Assembly: GCA_902492235.1 (NCBI GenBank)
Contig: CABUKS010000015.1
Span: 1-57,044, forward strand
DNA from: an uncultured Collinsella sp.
GTDB taxonomy: Bacteria > Actinomycetota > Coriobacteriia > Coriobacteriales > Coriobacteriaceae
Direction of reading: 5' to 3'
Length of the DNA stretch: 57,044 nucleotides
Shown here piece by piece: positions 10,201-18,060 of this stretch. The position numbers were made by a program, and so were the translations under genes. Numbering within the stretch: position 1 is the stretch's first letter; every line of letters begins with the position of its first letter. Below the pieces are notes generated by a model. The model saw only the letters and a list, made by a program, of their open reading frames with translations, ran no database searches and had not been told where the DNA came from.

Positions 10201-11056
10201 CCCCGAGAACATCATCGATGCCGCCGTGAAGCGCCAAAAGGATCGCGCGAGCGGCCAGACGTCGTTCTTCGACATGTTCGGCGATGTTGAGGGCTCGGGC
10301 TTTGAGGTGAGCGTGCCCGATCCGGACGGCCAGGAGTGGGACCGCCACCTTAAGCTGAGCCAGGAGAAGGAGGTTCTGGGCATCTATGTCTCGGACCACC
10401 CGCTGCGCCCGTTTGAGTATGCGCTAGCCAAGGCGCGCGACTTCTCGTTCTCGCAGATCGACACCGGCTACGAGGTGCAAAACCCCACGGGCGGTACCAT
10501 CAACCGGGAGATTCCCGAGGGCAAGGCACTGTGGTGGGCCGGCATGGTCTCGAGCGTGTCCAAGCGCGTGACCAAAAACGGCGACCCCATGGGCATTGTG
10601 CAGCTCGAGGACATGGAAGGCGAGGCCACGGTCGTGGTGTTCCCCAAGACCTACAAGGAGGCCGAGGGGTACCTGTACGGCGAGGTCGATCCCGAGACCG
10701 GCGCGCAGCTGTCCGATGCGTTTGTGCGCATTAAGGGCAAACTCGAGCGCTCGGACCGCGGCGACCAGATCATCGCGCAGGAGATCGTGCCGCTGGAGCT
10801 CAACGAGGAGAACAACAAGCCCAAGGTGTTTGAGGTCATGGTGCCCAACAGCCGCTTTAGCCAGGGCAATATGGCGCGTCTTGCCACGGTGCTTACCGCC
10901 AACCCGGGCGGCGACCGCGTGGAGATCTTTATCGAGCAGGTGGACGGGCGCGTACTGCGTGCCGAGGTGCCGGCCAAGGTCAACGCACGCTCGATTCCGC
11001 TGTTGGCAGAGGCAAAGGCCATCGTGGGTAACCAAGGCCGTGTGACGGTGATCTAA
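7253..11056 (+). CDS. dnaE: DNA polymerase III subunit alpha (DnaE)
   Basis: Replicative polymerase catalytic subunit, C-family; 1267 residues, longer than the E. coli protein (1160) because of an extended PHP region (~55-125). It opens with the PHP domain (VHLHNHTVFSMLDG, AITDHGYMYG). The palm shows GVGPGRGSAAGA (~430) and the catalytic aspartates in PDIDMDFDDERR (~470). The fingers contain ALYRPGPLGAGM; a helix-hairpin-helix region (GLAGIRGVGTGVAQAI ~905) and a C-terminal OB fold (GMVSSVSKRVTKNGDPM ~1100) follow. No intein is present. ATG 7253 follows a GGAG. It is separated from addA by 175 bp containing a palindrome. Confidence 0.97.
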   Translation: MAFVHLHNHTVFSMLDGATRIQDMVNRAVELGMPAVAITDHGYMYGVPDLALACDAVNHNTPEYKTWSHDKAFLEKDRRDELVEPDPEENPREHAQYVKDMAMWDEKGNIDELKPPLVIKPIFGCEVYFTPDETLARDHKPELYHMILLAKDQEGYVNLMQTVSEAAVQGFYYKPRVTLDNLRRHAKGMICTSACIAGIIPKYIDRGDMEGAIKWAETFRDTFEPGDFYIEIQEHGITTDNGLTDEQMDRTLIDIAKQVGVKVIATNDFHYLRREDAPVQDVIMCIGMNAKVDDPNRMRMTGSEFYMKTEEEMRAMFPYCPEACDNTLEIADKCYVELDWDSIILPRFPLLDPGETHESQFRRECEKGLRQHYGDDWATREIGGVNIKERFEYEYKVICDKGFAAYFLIVAEYVQWAKDNGIGVGPGRGSAAGAIVAYAMNITAFDPLENGLMFERFLSPQRTEMPDIDMDFDDERRLEVVEHVRQLYGPEKVTHVITYSTIKAKQAINDAARVLDYPVYMGQRLSKMVSSDPKVKLKQVLEKQPGKEDLFNPDFAEAYKKDDDARRIIDTALSIEGLTRGEGVHACAVLICRDPVNEHVPTKLDTKGGVEITQYEGHTVADMGLLKMDFLGLRTLTVISKAKANIKKNFGIDIKEEEIPFDDPEIFKLMGSGHTAGVFQVESAGMTATIKNMKPTEYKHVVALIALYRPGPLGAGMVSSYINRMNGKEPAVSYDDRLDDILGETYGTMVYQEQVMLISVEMCGFSKGESDSRIRKPVAKKKIKLLTSTVLHWEDGSDETTYDHWMNGAIKNNYTREVAQKIWDDVLEFASYAFNKSHSAGYAILVMQTAWLKAHYPHEYMAAVLTSYTGKTDKIVHYVSACRHDGIPVLSPDVNESGTEFTATKEGVRFGLAGIRGVGTGVAQAIIAEREAGGPFKTLHDFVERVDSSQANRRVIESLIKAGAFDSTGYPRRQMMHFVDKNNPENIIDAAVKRQKDRASGQTSFFDMFGDVEGSGFEVSVPDPDGQEWDRHLKLSQEKEVLGIYVSDHPLRPFEYALAKARDFSFSQIDTGYEVQNPTGGTINREIPEGKALWWAGMVSSVSKRVTKNGDPMGIVQLEDMEGEATVVVFPKTYKEAEGYLYGEVDPETGAQLSDAFVRIKGKLERSDRGDQIIAQEIVPLELNEENNKPKVFEVMVPNSRFSQGNMARLATVLTANPGGDRVEIFIEQVDGRVLRAEVPAKVNARSIPLLAEAKAIVGNQGRVTVI

Positions 11057-11057
11057 G

Positions 11058-11168
11058 ATGATTTTTCTGGGACGGGGATTAAAAAATCATTTTGGGTGAC
11101 GTGTGGCGGTAGACCGGTCTTTCTGGGACGGGAATGATTTTTTCATCCCCGTCCCAGAAAAATCATTT
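11058..11168. repeat. Palindromic repeat pair (ATGATTTTTCTGGGACGGGG family)
   Basis: Between dnaE and the SNF2 gene. The unit at 11058-11094 recurs inverted at 11133-11168 with one internal difference, giving a large stem. Each unit itself has terminal repeats ATGATTTTT / AAAAAATCAT. A partial third unit (ttctgggacgggaatgattt) lies at 11121-11140. A near-identical single unit is found 40 kb away at 51749-51783. This looks like a small interspersed repeat that can also form a strong hairpin after dnaE. Confidence 0.75.
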
Positions 11169-11191
11169 AGCGTGCGAGATTGGAGGAAGTG

Positions 11192-14100
11192 ATGGCGCAG
11201 GGGACGTTTGCGCAGGCGCTTCGTAAGGAGGCGGCGCTGAGCGGCACCTTTATGAAGGGGCGCTCGCTCATGCTCAACGGCGCCGTGCTGTCGTTTGAGG
11301 ACTCCGGCTCGCGCTTCTCCAAAAATGTGACTATTGAGGGCACGGTGCGCGGCTCGCGCGGCGACCTGTACAAGACGCACGTGGCGCTCGACATGGACGA
11401 GCACGAGGTTGTCGACTACGACTGCGATTGCCCCGCCGCCTTCCGCTATTCCGGCATGTGCAAGCACGCTATCGCCACGGCGCTGGCGTATCTAGATGCC
11501 AGTGGCGCCGAGCCTGTCGAGGGCTTGCGTACGCCGGCCCGCACGTTTACGGTACCGCCCGCACAGTCCAAGCAGCCCACGCGCCCCGCGCCCACCACAT
11601 CTGCGGTCAACCCCAACTTTCCCTTTCCGGCGCCCGTCCCCACGAGCCCGAGCCTTGTGGCGGCGCTTTCCGATCTTTCGGACGCGCGCATGGATGAGCT
11701 GGCGAGCATGCGCCGCAAGCTTGCCGGTGCCGTTGACCCCGACGCCCCCAAAGCGGCGTTGGAGCCTTCGTTGGTGCCGTACTACAATCCGCTGTTCGCC
11801 GACCGCTTTAGCTGGGCGCTCGAGTTCCGCATTCGCTGCGGTTCGGTGTCCTACGTGGTCAAGGACATCGACGGCATGGCCGATGCCTACGTGCGCGGCG
11901 GCACCTTCTCGTACGGTAAGAAGCTCACGTTTGTCCATACGCCCGAAGCCTTCGAAGACGTGTCGACAAAGCTGCTCAACCTTGTCGTGACGACAGTTGC
12001 CTATCTCGATGACATCACAAGCTCGAGTTCGGCGTCGTACGACTTTGCCCGCAGTGGTTTTGTTGCCGAGCGTCAGTTGCCGCTGTCCGAGCATAGCATC
12101 GTATATGTGCTGGACCTGTTGCGCGGCCAGACCATCTCTTTTGAGCCCGCCTGGTCGCGGGGGACGACGACGCATCGCACCTATGACGTGGCGGTTGAGA
12201 TGCCTCCGGAAGGGGAGGACGAGGCGCTGTCTGAGCGCCCACCGCTCCTTGCCGCCAAAATCGCGCCGGCGGCTGGTGGCAGCTACGATCTACGCCTGCC
12301 GGCCGATGCATACTGCTTTGCTTCGGGCGACGTTGCCTATCTGGTCGACACCCGCCGTGCGCGCCGCGCTGATGTAGCGTTTGCCCAGCATGCGGCGCCG
12401 TTCCTATCGCGCTTACTGCCCTGTCGCACGCCGATCCATATCGCTGTCGACCAGGTGGGGGAGTTCTGTCGTATGGCGCTGCCCATTTTGCGCGACTATA
12501 CCGACCTTACCGCGCCCGCCGTGCTCGATACCGTGGCACCCGAGCCGAGCTTTGCTATGGCGATCGGCGTCGACGATGGGCTCGTGACCTGCAAAATTAC
12601 GGTTGCCTACGGCGATTGGTCGGCGGATCTCTTTAGCCTGGGCGCTCCGGGCAGCCCCTTCGAAGAGCAACGCCCCGGCGTGCCGCCCCGCGACGAGGTG
12701 GCGGAGTTTCGCGTTATGGACACGGCGGCCCTGTATTTCGACTTTTACGAGGGCGGCCTGGCGTTTGAGGAGCGCGATGACGAGAGCTTGTTCTGCCTGC
12801 TGACCGAGGGCCTGTCCGCCCTGTCCGAGCTGGGTGAGGTCATGCTCAGCGACCGTCTGCGCCAGATCTCGGTCCGCCCTGCGCCCAAGCTTTCGGTGCG
12901 TGCGACCGTCAAGAGCAATCTGCTCGATGTCGAGCTGGGCGCGAGCGGGCTTTCGGCGTCAGACCTTGCCATCTACCTCGACTCCCACAAGCGTCACCAG
13001 ACGTTTGCGCGCCTCACGTCGGGCGACATCATTCGCCTGGACGAGGGCGCCCGAGCCGCGTTTGGCCTTGCCGAGGACCTGGGTGTCGATGCTGTCGACC
13101 TGCTCGACGGCGTGTCGCTCCCCGCGTCGAGTACCCTGTTCGTCGACAGCATGCTTGCGCGCACGCCGGCGCTTGAGGCCGATCGCGACGCTGCGTTCCG
13201 CCGCACCGTCGAGCGCCTGGACACGCTCGGCAAGATGGACTTTACGGTACCCGCCTCGCTCAAGGCCACGCTGCGTGGCTACCAGGTCGACGGCTACCAG
13301 TGGCTCGGCTCGCTTGAGCATCTGGGCCTCGGCGGTATCTTGGCCGACGATATGGGCCTGGGCAAAACGCTCCAGATGATCGCGCACATTCTGGCGCGCG
13401 TGGAAGCGGGGGACACTAAGCCCACGCTTGTGGTGTGCCCTGCGTCGCTTGTGTACAACTGGACCGCCGAGCTGGAGCGCTTTGCGCCCTCGCTCGATGT
13501 GTGCGCCATCGTGGGCGCCAAGGCGCAACGTCGCGTGCAAATCGCCGGCGTGGCCGAGCATAACGTGGTCGTGACGTCGTATGACCTTATGCGCCGCGAT
13601 ATCGATGAGTACGCCGAGCAGGACTTTGCCCGCGTGGTACTCGATGAGGCCCAGTACATTAAAAACCCGCTCACGCAGGTGGCGCGCGCTGCCAAGCGCC
13701 TGCCGGCCGGCGTGCGCTTTGCCTTGACGGGCACGCCCATCGAAAACCGCTTGTCCGAGCTCTGGAGCATCTTCGACTTTTTGATGCCGGGCCTGCTTGG
13801 CACGCGTGAATTGTTTGCAAAGCGCTTCGAAAGCCCGGTCGAGCATGCCGAGGGCGACAGCGCCGCTCGCCTGCAGGCGCTCGTGTCGCCGTTTGTGCTG
13901 CGCCGCGTAAAGGAAGACGTGGTGGCAGACCTGCCCGAGAAGATCGAGGATACGGTCATGGCGCAGCTCACCGGCGAGCAGCGCAAGCTCTACCTGGCCA
14001 ACCAGGACCGCATCGCCCAACAGGTGCAGCACCGCGAGTCATCCGAGTTTAAGAAAGACAAGCTCAAGGTGCTCGCCGAGCTCACCAAGCTGCGCCAGAT

Positions 14101-14665
14101 CTGCTGCGACCCGCGTCTGCACTACGAGGATTACAAGGCGGGGAGCGCCAAACTCGATACGTGCATGGAGCTCGTGCACGGCGCACTCGACGGCGGGCAT
14201 CGCATCCTGCTGTTCAGCCAGTTTACGGGTATGCTCGATATCATCGGTAAGCGCTTGGCCAAGGAGGACATCGCCTTCCTTAAGCTCACGGGCGCTTCGT
14301 CTAAGGAGAGCCGCGCCAAGATGGTCGCGCAGTTCCAAGCGGGCGAGGTTCCGATCTTTTTGATTTCGCTCAAGGCGGGCGGCGTGGGCCTGAACCTGAC
14401 GGCGGCCGACGTGGTCATTCACTACGACCCGTGGTGGAACGTGGCGGCGCAGGACCAAGCAACTGATCGTGCACACCGTATTGGTCAGCAACATACCGTG
14501 ACCGTGTACAAGCTCATCGCCAAGGACACGATCGAGGAACGCATTATGCAGATGCAGGAGTCCAAACGCGACCTGGTCAACAGCGTGCTCGGCGGCGACG
14601 GCATCTCGTCGGCGCTGTTCACGCGCGAGGATGTTCTGGCGCTGCTGGGCGGCGACGGTCGCTAG
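11192..14665 (+). CDS. SWIM zinc-finger SNF2-family helicase
   Basis: Bacterial Swi2/Snf2 ATPase of the HepA/RapA-like group, a DNA-translocating remodeller whose substrate is unknown; about 1157 residues. Near the N-terminus a SWIM zinc finger is visible (CDCPAAFRYSGMCKHAIATA, ~77-96). The C-terminal half carries Walker A ADDMGLGKTLQM (~718), DEAQYIKNP (motif II, ~820), LTGTPIENRLSELW (motif III) and the helicase C domain with LLFSQFTGMLD, AGGVGLNLTAAD and DRAHRIGQQ. The reading frame extends to a TTG at 11180, but GGAGG at 11182-11186 followed by ATG 11192 marks the likely start. The order SWIM-linker-SNF2 is standard for this family. It sits alone, preceded by a palindromic repeat. Confidence 0.92.
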   Translation: MAQGTFAQALRKEAALSGTFMKGRSLMLNGAVLSFEDSGSRFSKNVTIEGTVRGSRGDLYKTHVALDMDEHEVVDYDCDCPAAFRYSGMCKHAIATALAYLDASGAEPVEGLRTPARTFTVPPAQSKQPTRPAPTTSAVNPNFPFPAPVPTSPSLVAALSDLSDARMDELASMRRKLAGAVDPDAPKAALEPSLVPYYNPLFADRFSWALEFRIRCGSVSYVVKDIDGMADAYVRGGTFSYGKKLTFVHTPEAFEDVSTKLLNLVVTTVAYLDDITSSSSASYDFARSGFVAERQLPLSEHSIVYVLDLLRGQTISFEPAWSRGTTTHRTYDVAVEMPPEGEDEALSERPPLLAAKIAPAAGGSYDLRLPADAYCFASGDVAYLVDTRRARRADVAFAQHAAPFLSRLLPCRTPIHIAVDQVGEFCRMALPILRDYTDLTAPAVLDTVAPEPSFAMAIGVDDGLVTCKITVAYGDWSADLFSLGAPGSPFEEQRPGVPPRDEVAEFRVMDTAALYFDFYEGGLAFEERDDESLFCLLTEGLSALSELGEVMLSDRLRQISVRPAPKLSVRATVKSNLLDVELGASGLSASDLAIYLDSHKRHQTFARLTSGDIIRLDEGARAAFGLAEDLGVDAVDLLDGVSLPASSTLFVDSMLARTPALEADRDAAFRRTVERLDTLGKMDFTVPASLKATLRGYQVDGYQWLGSLEHLGLGGILADDMGLGKTLQMIAHILARVEAGDTKPTLVVCPASLVYNWTAELERFAPSLDVCAIVGAKAQRRVQIAGVAEHNVVVTSYDLMRRDIDEYAEQDFARVVLDEAQYIKNPLTQVARAAKRLPAGVRFALTGTPIENRLSELWSIFDFLMPGLLGTRELFAKRFESPVEHAEGDSAARLQALVSPFVLRRVKEDVVADLPEKIEDTVMAQLTGEQRKLYLANQDRIAQQVQHRESSEFKKDKLKVLAELTKLRQICCDPRLHYEDYKAGSAKLDTCMELVHGALDGGHRILLFSQFTGMLDIIGKRLAKEDIAFLKLTGASSKESRAKMVAQFQAGEVPIFLISLKAGGVGLNLTAADVVIHYDPWWNVAAQDQATDRAHRIGQQHTVTVYKLIAKDTIEERIMQMQESKRDLVNSVLGGDGISSALFTREDVLALLGGDGR

Positions 14666-14830
14666 CCGCGCACGGGGTGGGACTGCTGGAGCGGGCAGGA
14701 CGGTCGACGCATTTTGGCTCGACCGCTTGCCTAATCCGTTATGTGTTCATTTGCAATGCCGTGGATGGTTTGTCTGCCTTTGGGCATAAGAACCATCAAG
14801 AACATTGGCACATCAGCAAAGGAGAACATC

Positions 14831-15193
14831 ATGGCGAAATTCTTTAAGGACCCCGACGGCAAGCTCATCGCCGCCCTTGGCGACGACGTTGCGACCCCTG
14901 CCGGTTGCACGGAACTGACTGCAAACACTGAGGACGCGGCGCATGAGAAGCACGTGCCTGTTGTCGAGACCGAGCGTGACGGTCACGTGATTCGCGCACG
15001 CGTTGGCTCGGTCGAGCACCCCAGCCTGCCCGAGCACTACATTGAGTGGATCGCCCTTGAGGCCGAGGGCCGCTTAGAGGTTCATTACCTTGAACCCGGC
15101 ATGAAACCCGCGACGTTTTTCGCGGGCGGCTCCAAGACCGGTACCGTCTATGCCTACTGCAACCTGCACGGGCTGTGGTCCGCGACATTCTAG
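14831..15193 (+). CDS. Superoxide reductase (neelaredoxin/desulfoferrodoxin family)
   Basis: Small non-haem iron enzyme that reduces superoxide to peroxide without releasing oxygen, an anaerobe defence; 120 residues. The iron-binding signature is present: SVEHPSLPEHYIEW supplies two His (~59-68), and CNLHGLW near the C-terminus supplies Cys and His. The N-terminal MAKFFKDPDGK replaces the rubredoxin-like Cys4 domain of class I enzymes, so it resembles single-iron-centre forms. The open frame extends upstream to 14741, but AAAGGAGA just before ATG 14831 fixes the start. A hairpin terminator follows at 15240. Upstream (14666-14830) there is a 7-bp hairpin at 14701-14725 and no gene. Confidence 0.9.
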   Translation: MAKFFKDPDGKLIAALGDDVATPAGCTELTANTEDAAHEKHVPVVETERDGHVIRARVGSVEHPSLPEHYIEWIALEAEGRLEVHYLEPGMKPATFFAGGSKTGTVYAYCNLHGLWSATF

Positions 15194-15239
15194 GAGCGCG
15201 CCCCCGCTCGGGGTATCATAGCTAGCATATGCACATGCA

Positions 15240-15271
15240 AGCGCCGACTGCATTATGCGGCCGGCGCTTTT
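15240..15271 (+). terminator. Intrinsic terminator after superoxide reductase
   Basis: agcgccg / cggcgct stem around a 15-nt loop followed by TTTT. It lies 46 nt past the stop and 40 nt before the next start. Confidence 0.6.
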
Positions 15272-15310
15272 ACTACGATTTCGATGGTTTACGACGGAAA
15301 GGGCTGAGCC

Positions 15311-17296
15311 ATGAAGCTCGCGCTTGCACAGATCGATATGCGCCTGGGTGATATTGAGGGCATTTGCGGCCGCATCGAGGACCAGGCTCGTCTGGCCCAC
15401 GAGCGCGGTGCGCGCGTGCTGTGCGTTCCGGCTCCGCTCTTTATGGGCGCTATGCCCGGTGGCCTGGTGGGCGCTGCCGACTTTGAGCACGACATGCTTG
15501 CCGGCTTGACTGGTGTCGCCGAGCGTATCCAAGAGCTTGACATGATCTGCATCGTGCCCGCGGCGGTTTCGTTTGAGGGCCAGCCGCTGCTCGACTACAT
15601 GATGCTCAAGGACGGTCATGTGGTGCCGGCGCGTTCGAGCATTGCCTTGCAGCGTGGCGAGAACAGCGACACGCGTTGGGCGCCGCCGGTGTTCGACATG
15701 GACGGCGTGCGCATCGCCGTGATTTTTGACTTGGACCGCGAACTCGAGATGCTGCCGACCGGTGTTGACCTCATTGCGTATTTCCAATTCAACGCGTTTG
15801 ACATGACCGACCGCGAGACTGCCGCCATTGCTGCCGTTCGCAGCGGCGCCTACCGCAAGATCGCATCCAAGCGCAGCGTGTGGTTTGCCTGCATGGCGCC
15901 GGTCGGTGCCTATGACGAGTCGGTGTATACCGGCGGTTCGTTTGTGCTCGACGACTGCGGTCGCGTGGTGGCCCAGGCGCCGTGCTTTGAGGAGAGCCTG
16001 CTGGTTCAGGAGATTCAGCGCGGTGTGATGCTCGATGCCCTGGAAGATCACGAACTGCCCGAGTTCCGTTCCGAGGAGTGGTTGTGGCAGGCGCTGGTGC
16101 TCGCCGTGCGCGACAACGCCCGAGCCCACGGTGCGTCGCGTGCTGTGGTGGCACTCGAGGGTGACTTGCCGTCGTCTTTGCTGACGGCGCTGGCCGTCGA
16201 CGCTCTGGGCCCGCGTAATGTGATTGGCCTGGTGCTGGGGCGCAACCGTATCTTTACGCCGGCGCAGGAGGAGGCCGAGGCTGCCCGCTGTGCCGCCGTC
16301 CGTGCCATCGCCGAGCGTTTGCACATTCGCACTGTCGAGCGCGATGCACCGGATGCGGCGCGTGTGCTCGATCGCGACGTGTCGGCGGGCGATGCCGAGC
16401 GTCTGCGCTCGCGCACGCTGGGCCTCATGCTGGAGGACACGGCGCTCGAGCTGGGTGCGATGGCGCTGAGCCCGCTGTCCAAAACCGAGTATGCGCTGGC
16501 GGCGCCGGCGCTTTGCGGCGGCTACCAGGGCGACTTTGCGCCCTTTGGCGATGTGTACCTGTCGACGCTTGAGTTTGTGGCGCGTGTGCGTAACCGCACG
16601 TCTGCCGTGGTGCCCCAAGAGCTCGTGACGCTCAACGCGGTGGAAGATTGTATGGAGCGAGTGCTGGCGCAGGCGCTCTCGACGCTCGACGGTCCGGTCG
16701 ATATGCTCGACCGCTCGGCACAGCTGCTCGGCGGGCTTGAGCCGGGTGAGGTCGATGGCGCGCTCGAGGCGCACGTGGACCGCAATCGATCTTTCGACGA
16801 CATCCCGATGGCCGCTGGCAAGCCTGAGGCTTGCTCGCTGCTGCTGATGCTCGTTCGACAGGGTGAGGCTGCCCGCCGCATGTTGCCGATGGCGCCGATC
16901 GTCTCGGCCCGTTCGTTTGCCGAGCGTGCCTGGCCGTATATGCTCGCGTGGTCCGGCCTGGGGCTTAACGGCAAGGAGCGTATGACGGTCGATTCGCTGG
17001 CGCGCGCCGAGGTGCGCCGTTTTGCTGACGAGGATACGAGCGAGCGCGTGCGAAACGAGATGATGGGCGTGCTGGGCGAGCTACTGGGTATTTCGCCCGA
17101 GCAGATGGAGGAGCTGCGCTCCGAGGACGGTCAGCGTCGTTTGCACGAGGGAATGAAGAAGTTCGAGGGCGAGGTTCAGGACGCCATCGATAAGATGATG
17201 GGCGGTCAGGGCGGCTCGCAAGGTGGGCCCCAGGGCGGACCGATGCCGCATCCGCCGGTGGATCCCCGTCAGTTCCCGTTCTTCTCTCAGAACTAG
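15311..17296 (+). CDS. Degenerate NAD+ synthetase (NadE)-like protein, probable pseudoenzyme
   Basis: Co-linear with glutamine-dependent NAD synthetase: an N-terminal nitrilase fold (MKLALAQIDMRLGDIEG; VYTGGSFVLDDCGRVVAQAP ~203-222) and a C-terminal PP-loop synthetase fold (ALAVDALGPRNVIGLVLGR ~290; GDFAPFGDVY ~410). The catalytic features are missing. The nitrilase Glu region reads VPAPLFMG (Glu to Ala, ~40), the Cys nucleophile region reads IAVIFDLDRE (no Cys, ~137), and the ATP-pyrophosphatase SGGxDS loop reads LEGDLPSS (~280). A Gly/Gln/Pro-rich tail (GGQGGSQGGPQGG) follows a predicted helical region. It is therefore unlikely to make NAD; a regulatory or scaffolding role is possible. ATG 15311 follows GGAAAGGG. 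It is followed by the first structured repeat and then ruvC. Confidence 0.7.
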   Translation: MKLALAQIDMRLGDIEGICGRIEDQARLAHERGARVLCVPAPLFMGAMPGGLVGAADFEHDMLAGLTGVAERIQELDMICIVPAAVSFEGQPLLDYMMLKDGHVVPARSSIALQRGENSDTRWAPPVFDMDGVRIAVIFDLDRELEMLPTGVDLIAYFQFNAFDMTDRETAAIAAVRSGAYRKIASKRSVWFACMAPVGAYDESVYTGGSFVLDDCGRVVAQAPCFEESLLVQEIQRGVMLDALEDHELPEFRSEEWLWQALVLAVRDNARAHGASRAVVALEGDLPSSLLTALAVDALGPRNVIGLVLGRNRIFTPAQEEAEAARCAAVRAIAERLHIRTVERDAPDAARVLDRDVSAGDAERLRSRTLGLMLEDTALELGAMALSPLSKTEYALAAPALCGGYQGDFAPFGDVYLSTLEFVARVRNRTSAVVPQELVTLNAVEDCMERVLAQALSTLDGPVDMLDRSAQLLGGLEPGEVDGALEAHVDRNRSFDDIPMAAGKPEACSLLLMLVRQGEAARRMLPMAPIVSARSFAERAWPYMLAWSGLGLNGKERMTVDSLARAEVRRFADEDTSERVRNEMMGVLGELLGISPEQMEELRSEDGQRRLHEGMKKFEGEVQDAIDKMMGGQGGSQGGPQGGPMPHPPVDPRQFPFFSQN

Positions 17297-17304
17297 GTCG
17301 CTGC

Positions 17305-17402
17305 GCGCTCGCCAGAGCGGCAATCTGCCTTTCAATCGTCGGACATGACCGCCAGGTCAATGCCCTCCTCTTTCAAGGCACCTTGCTCGCTCTGGCGGGC
17401 GC
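17305..17402 (+). repeat. Conserved structured element, copy A (candidate RNA motif)
   Basis: It starts 9 nt past the stop of the NadE-like gene. The closing stem is 14 bp (17305-17318 with 17389-17402, one G-U pair). Inside are an inner stem tGCCTT / AAGGCa and an apical hairpin CATGACC-gcca-GGTCAATG with one bulged A. Conserved unpaired blocks shared with the other copies include CGGCAATCTG, TTCAA and CACCTTGCTC. Unlike copies B and C it lacks the trailing TTTT and the preceding TTACGCGGTT hairpin. Confidence 0.75.
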
Positions 17403-17469
17403 TCGCTTGCGTATACTCAACCTACAATTCGATCTCGGCTGACTTATAGGACTAGCGTTGTGTTATTCT

Positions 17470-17483
17470 AGAACAGACGTTCG
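17470..17483. promoter_or_regulatory. LexA (SOS) box upstream of ruvCAB
   Basis: AGAACAGACGTTCG contains GAAC-AGAC-GTTC and matches the CGAAC-RNRY-GTTYC Gram-positive SOS consensus except at the outer bases. It sits 56-69 nt before the ruvC start and directly abuts TATTCT (17464-17469), a possible -10 element, so bound LexA would block transcription. ruvAB genes are SOS-induced in many bacteria. Confidence 0.75.
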
Positions 17484-17538
17484 TGAATGATGCGCGGGGC
17501 CTTGTCTTGCGCTGTGCTTGTGGCGAGGGGAGGTTGGC

Positions 17539-18060
17539 TTGGTTATCTTGGGCATTGACCCCGGTTTGGCTCATACGGGTTGGGGGATTATCGAGGAGCG
17601 GCGTGGCGAGGTTCGCTGCCGTGCCTATGGGTGCATCGAGACCAGTGCCGGAAGTCCGCTCGCGGTGCGCCTGTCGCATATCGCCCATGACCTTAAGGAT
17701 GTCGTCGAGCGTTATCGACCCGACACGGCTGCTGTCGAGAGCATCTACTTTGGCGCCAACGTTCGCTCGGCCATCCCCACGGCGCATGCCCGCGGTGCTG
17801 CACTCGTCGCGCTTTCGGAATGCGCGCTCGAGATTGGCGAGTACACGCCCATGCAGATCAAACAGGCTGTGGTGGGCACCGGCGCCGCGGACAAGCGGCA
17901 GGTCGCCTACATGGTACGCACGCTAACGCAGCTCGACCACGACCCGCATCCCGACCATGCCGCCGATGCCCTGGCCTGCGCCATCTGCCACGTAAACCTC
18001 AGCCGCACCCGGGCGCTTACCGGCGGCGAGTTCTATCAACAGAGAGGAACCGGATACTGA
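17539..18060 (+). CDS. ruvC: Holliday junction resolvase RuvC
   Basis: Endonuclease that resolves Holliday junctions with RuvAB; 173 residues, the usual size. Active-site acidic residues are visible in ILGIDPGLAHTGWG (~4-17), AVESIYFGANVRSA (~70) and DHDPHPDHAADALA (~140-153). The frame extends to a TTG at 17518, but GGAGG at 17529-17533 and family alignment (proteins begin MxILGIDPG) favour the TTG at 17539. It overlaps ruvA by one base (TGATG), so the three ruv genes are translationally coupled. The LexA box lies just upstream. Confidence 0.93.
   Translation: MVILGIDPGLAHTGWGIIEERRGEVRCRAYGCIETSAGSPLAVRLSHIAHDLKDVVERYRPDTAAVESIYFGANVRSAIPTAHARGAALVALSECALEIGEYTPMQIKQAVVGTGAADKRQVAYMVRTLTQLDHDPHPDHAADALACAICHVNLSRTRALTGGEFYQQRGTGY

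Noticed and set aside
7217..10399. 1060-codon antisense open frame opposite dnaE
   Set aside because: Long antisense frames arise from high-GC codon bias; it has no ribosome site, no family-like motifs, and lies opposite a conserved polymerase.
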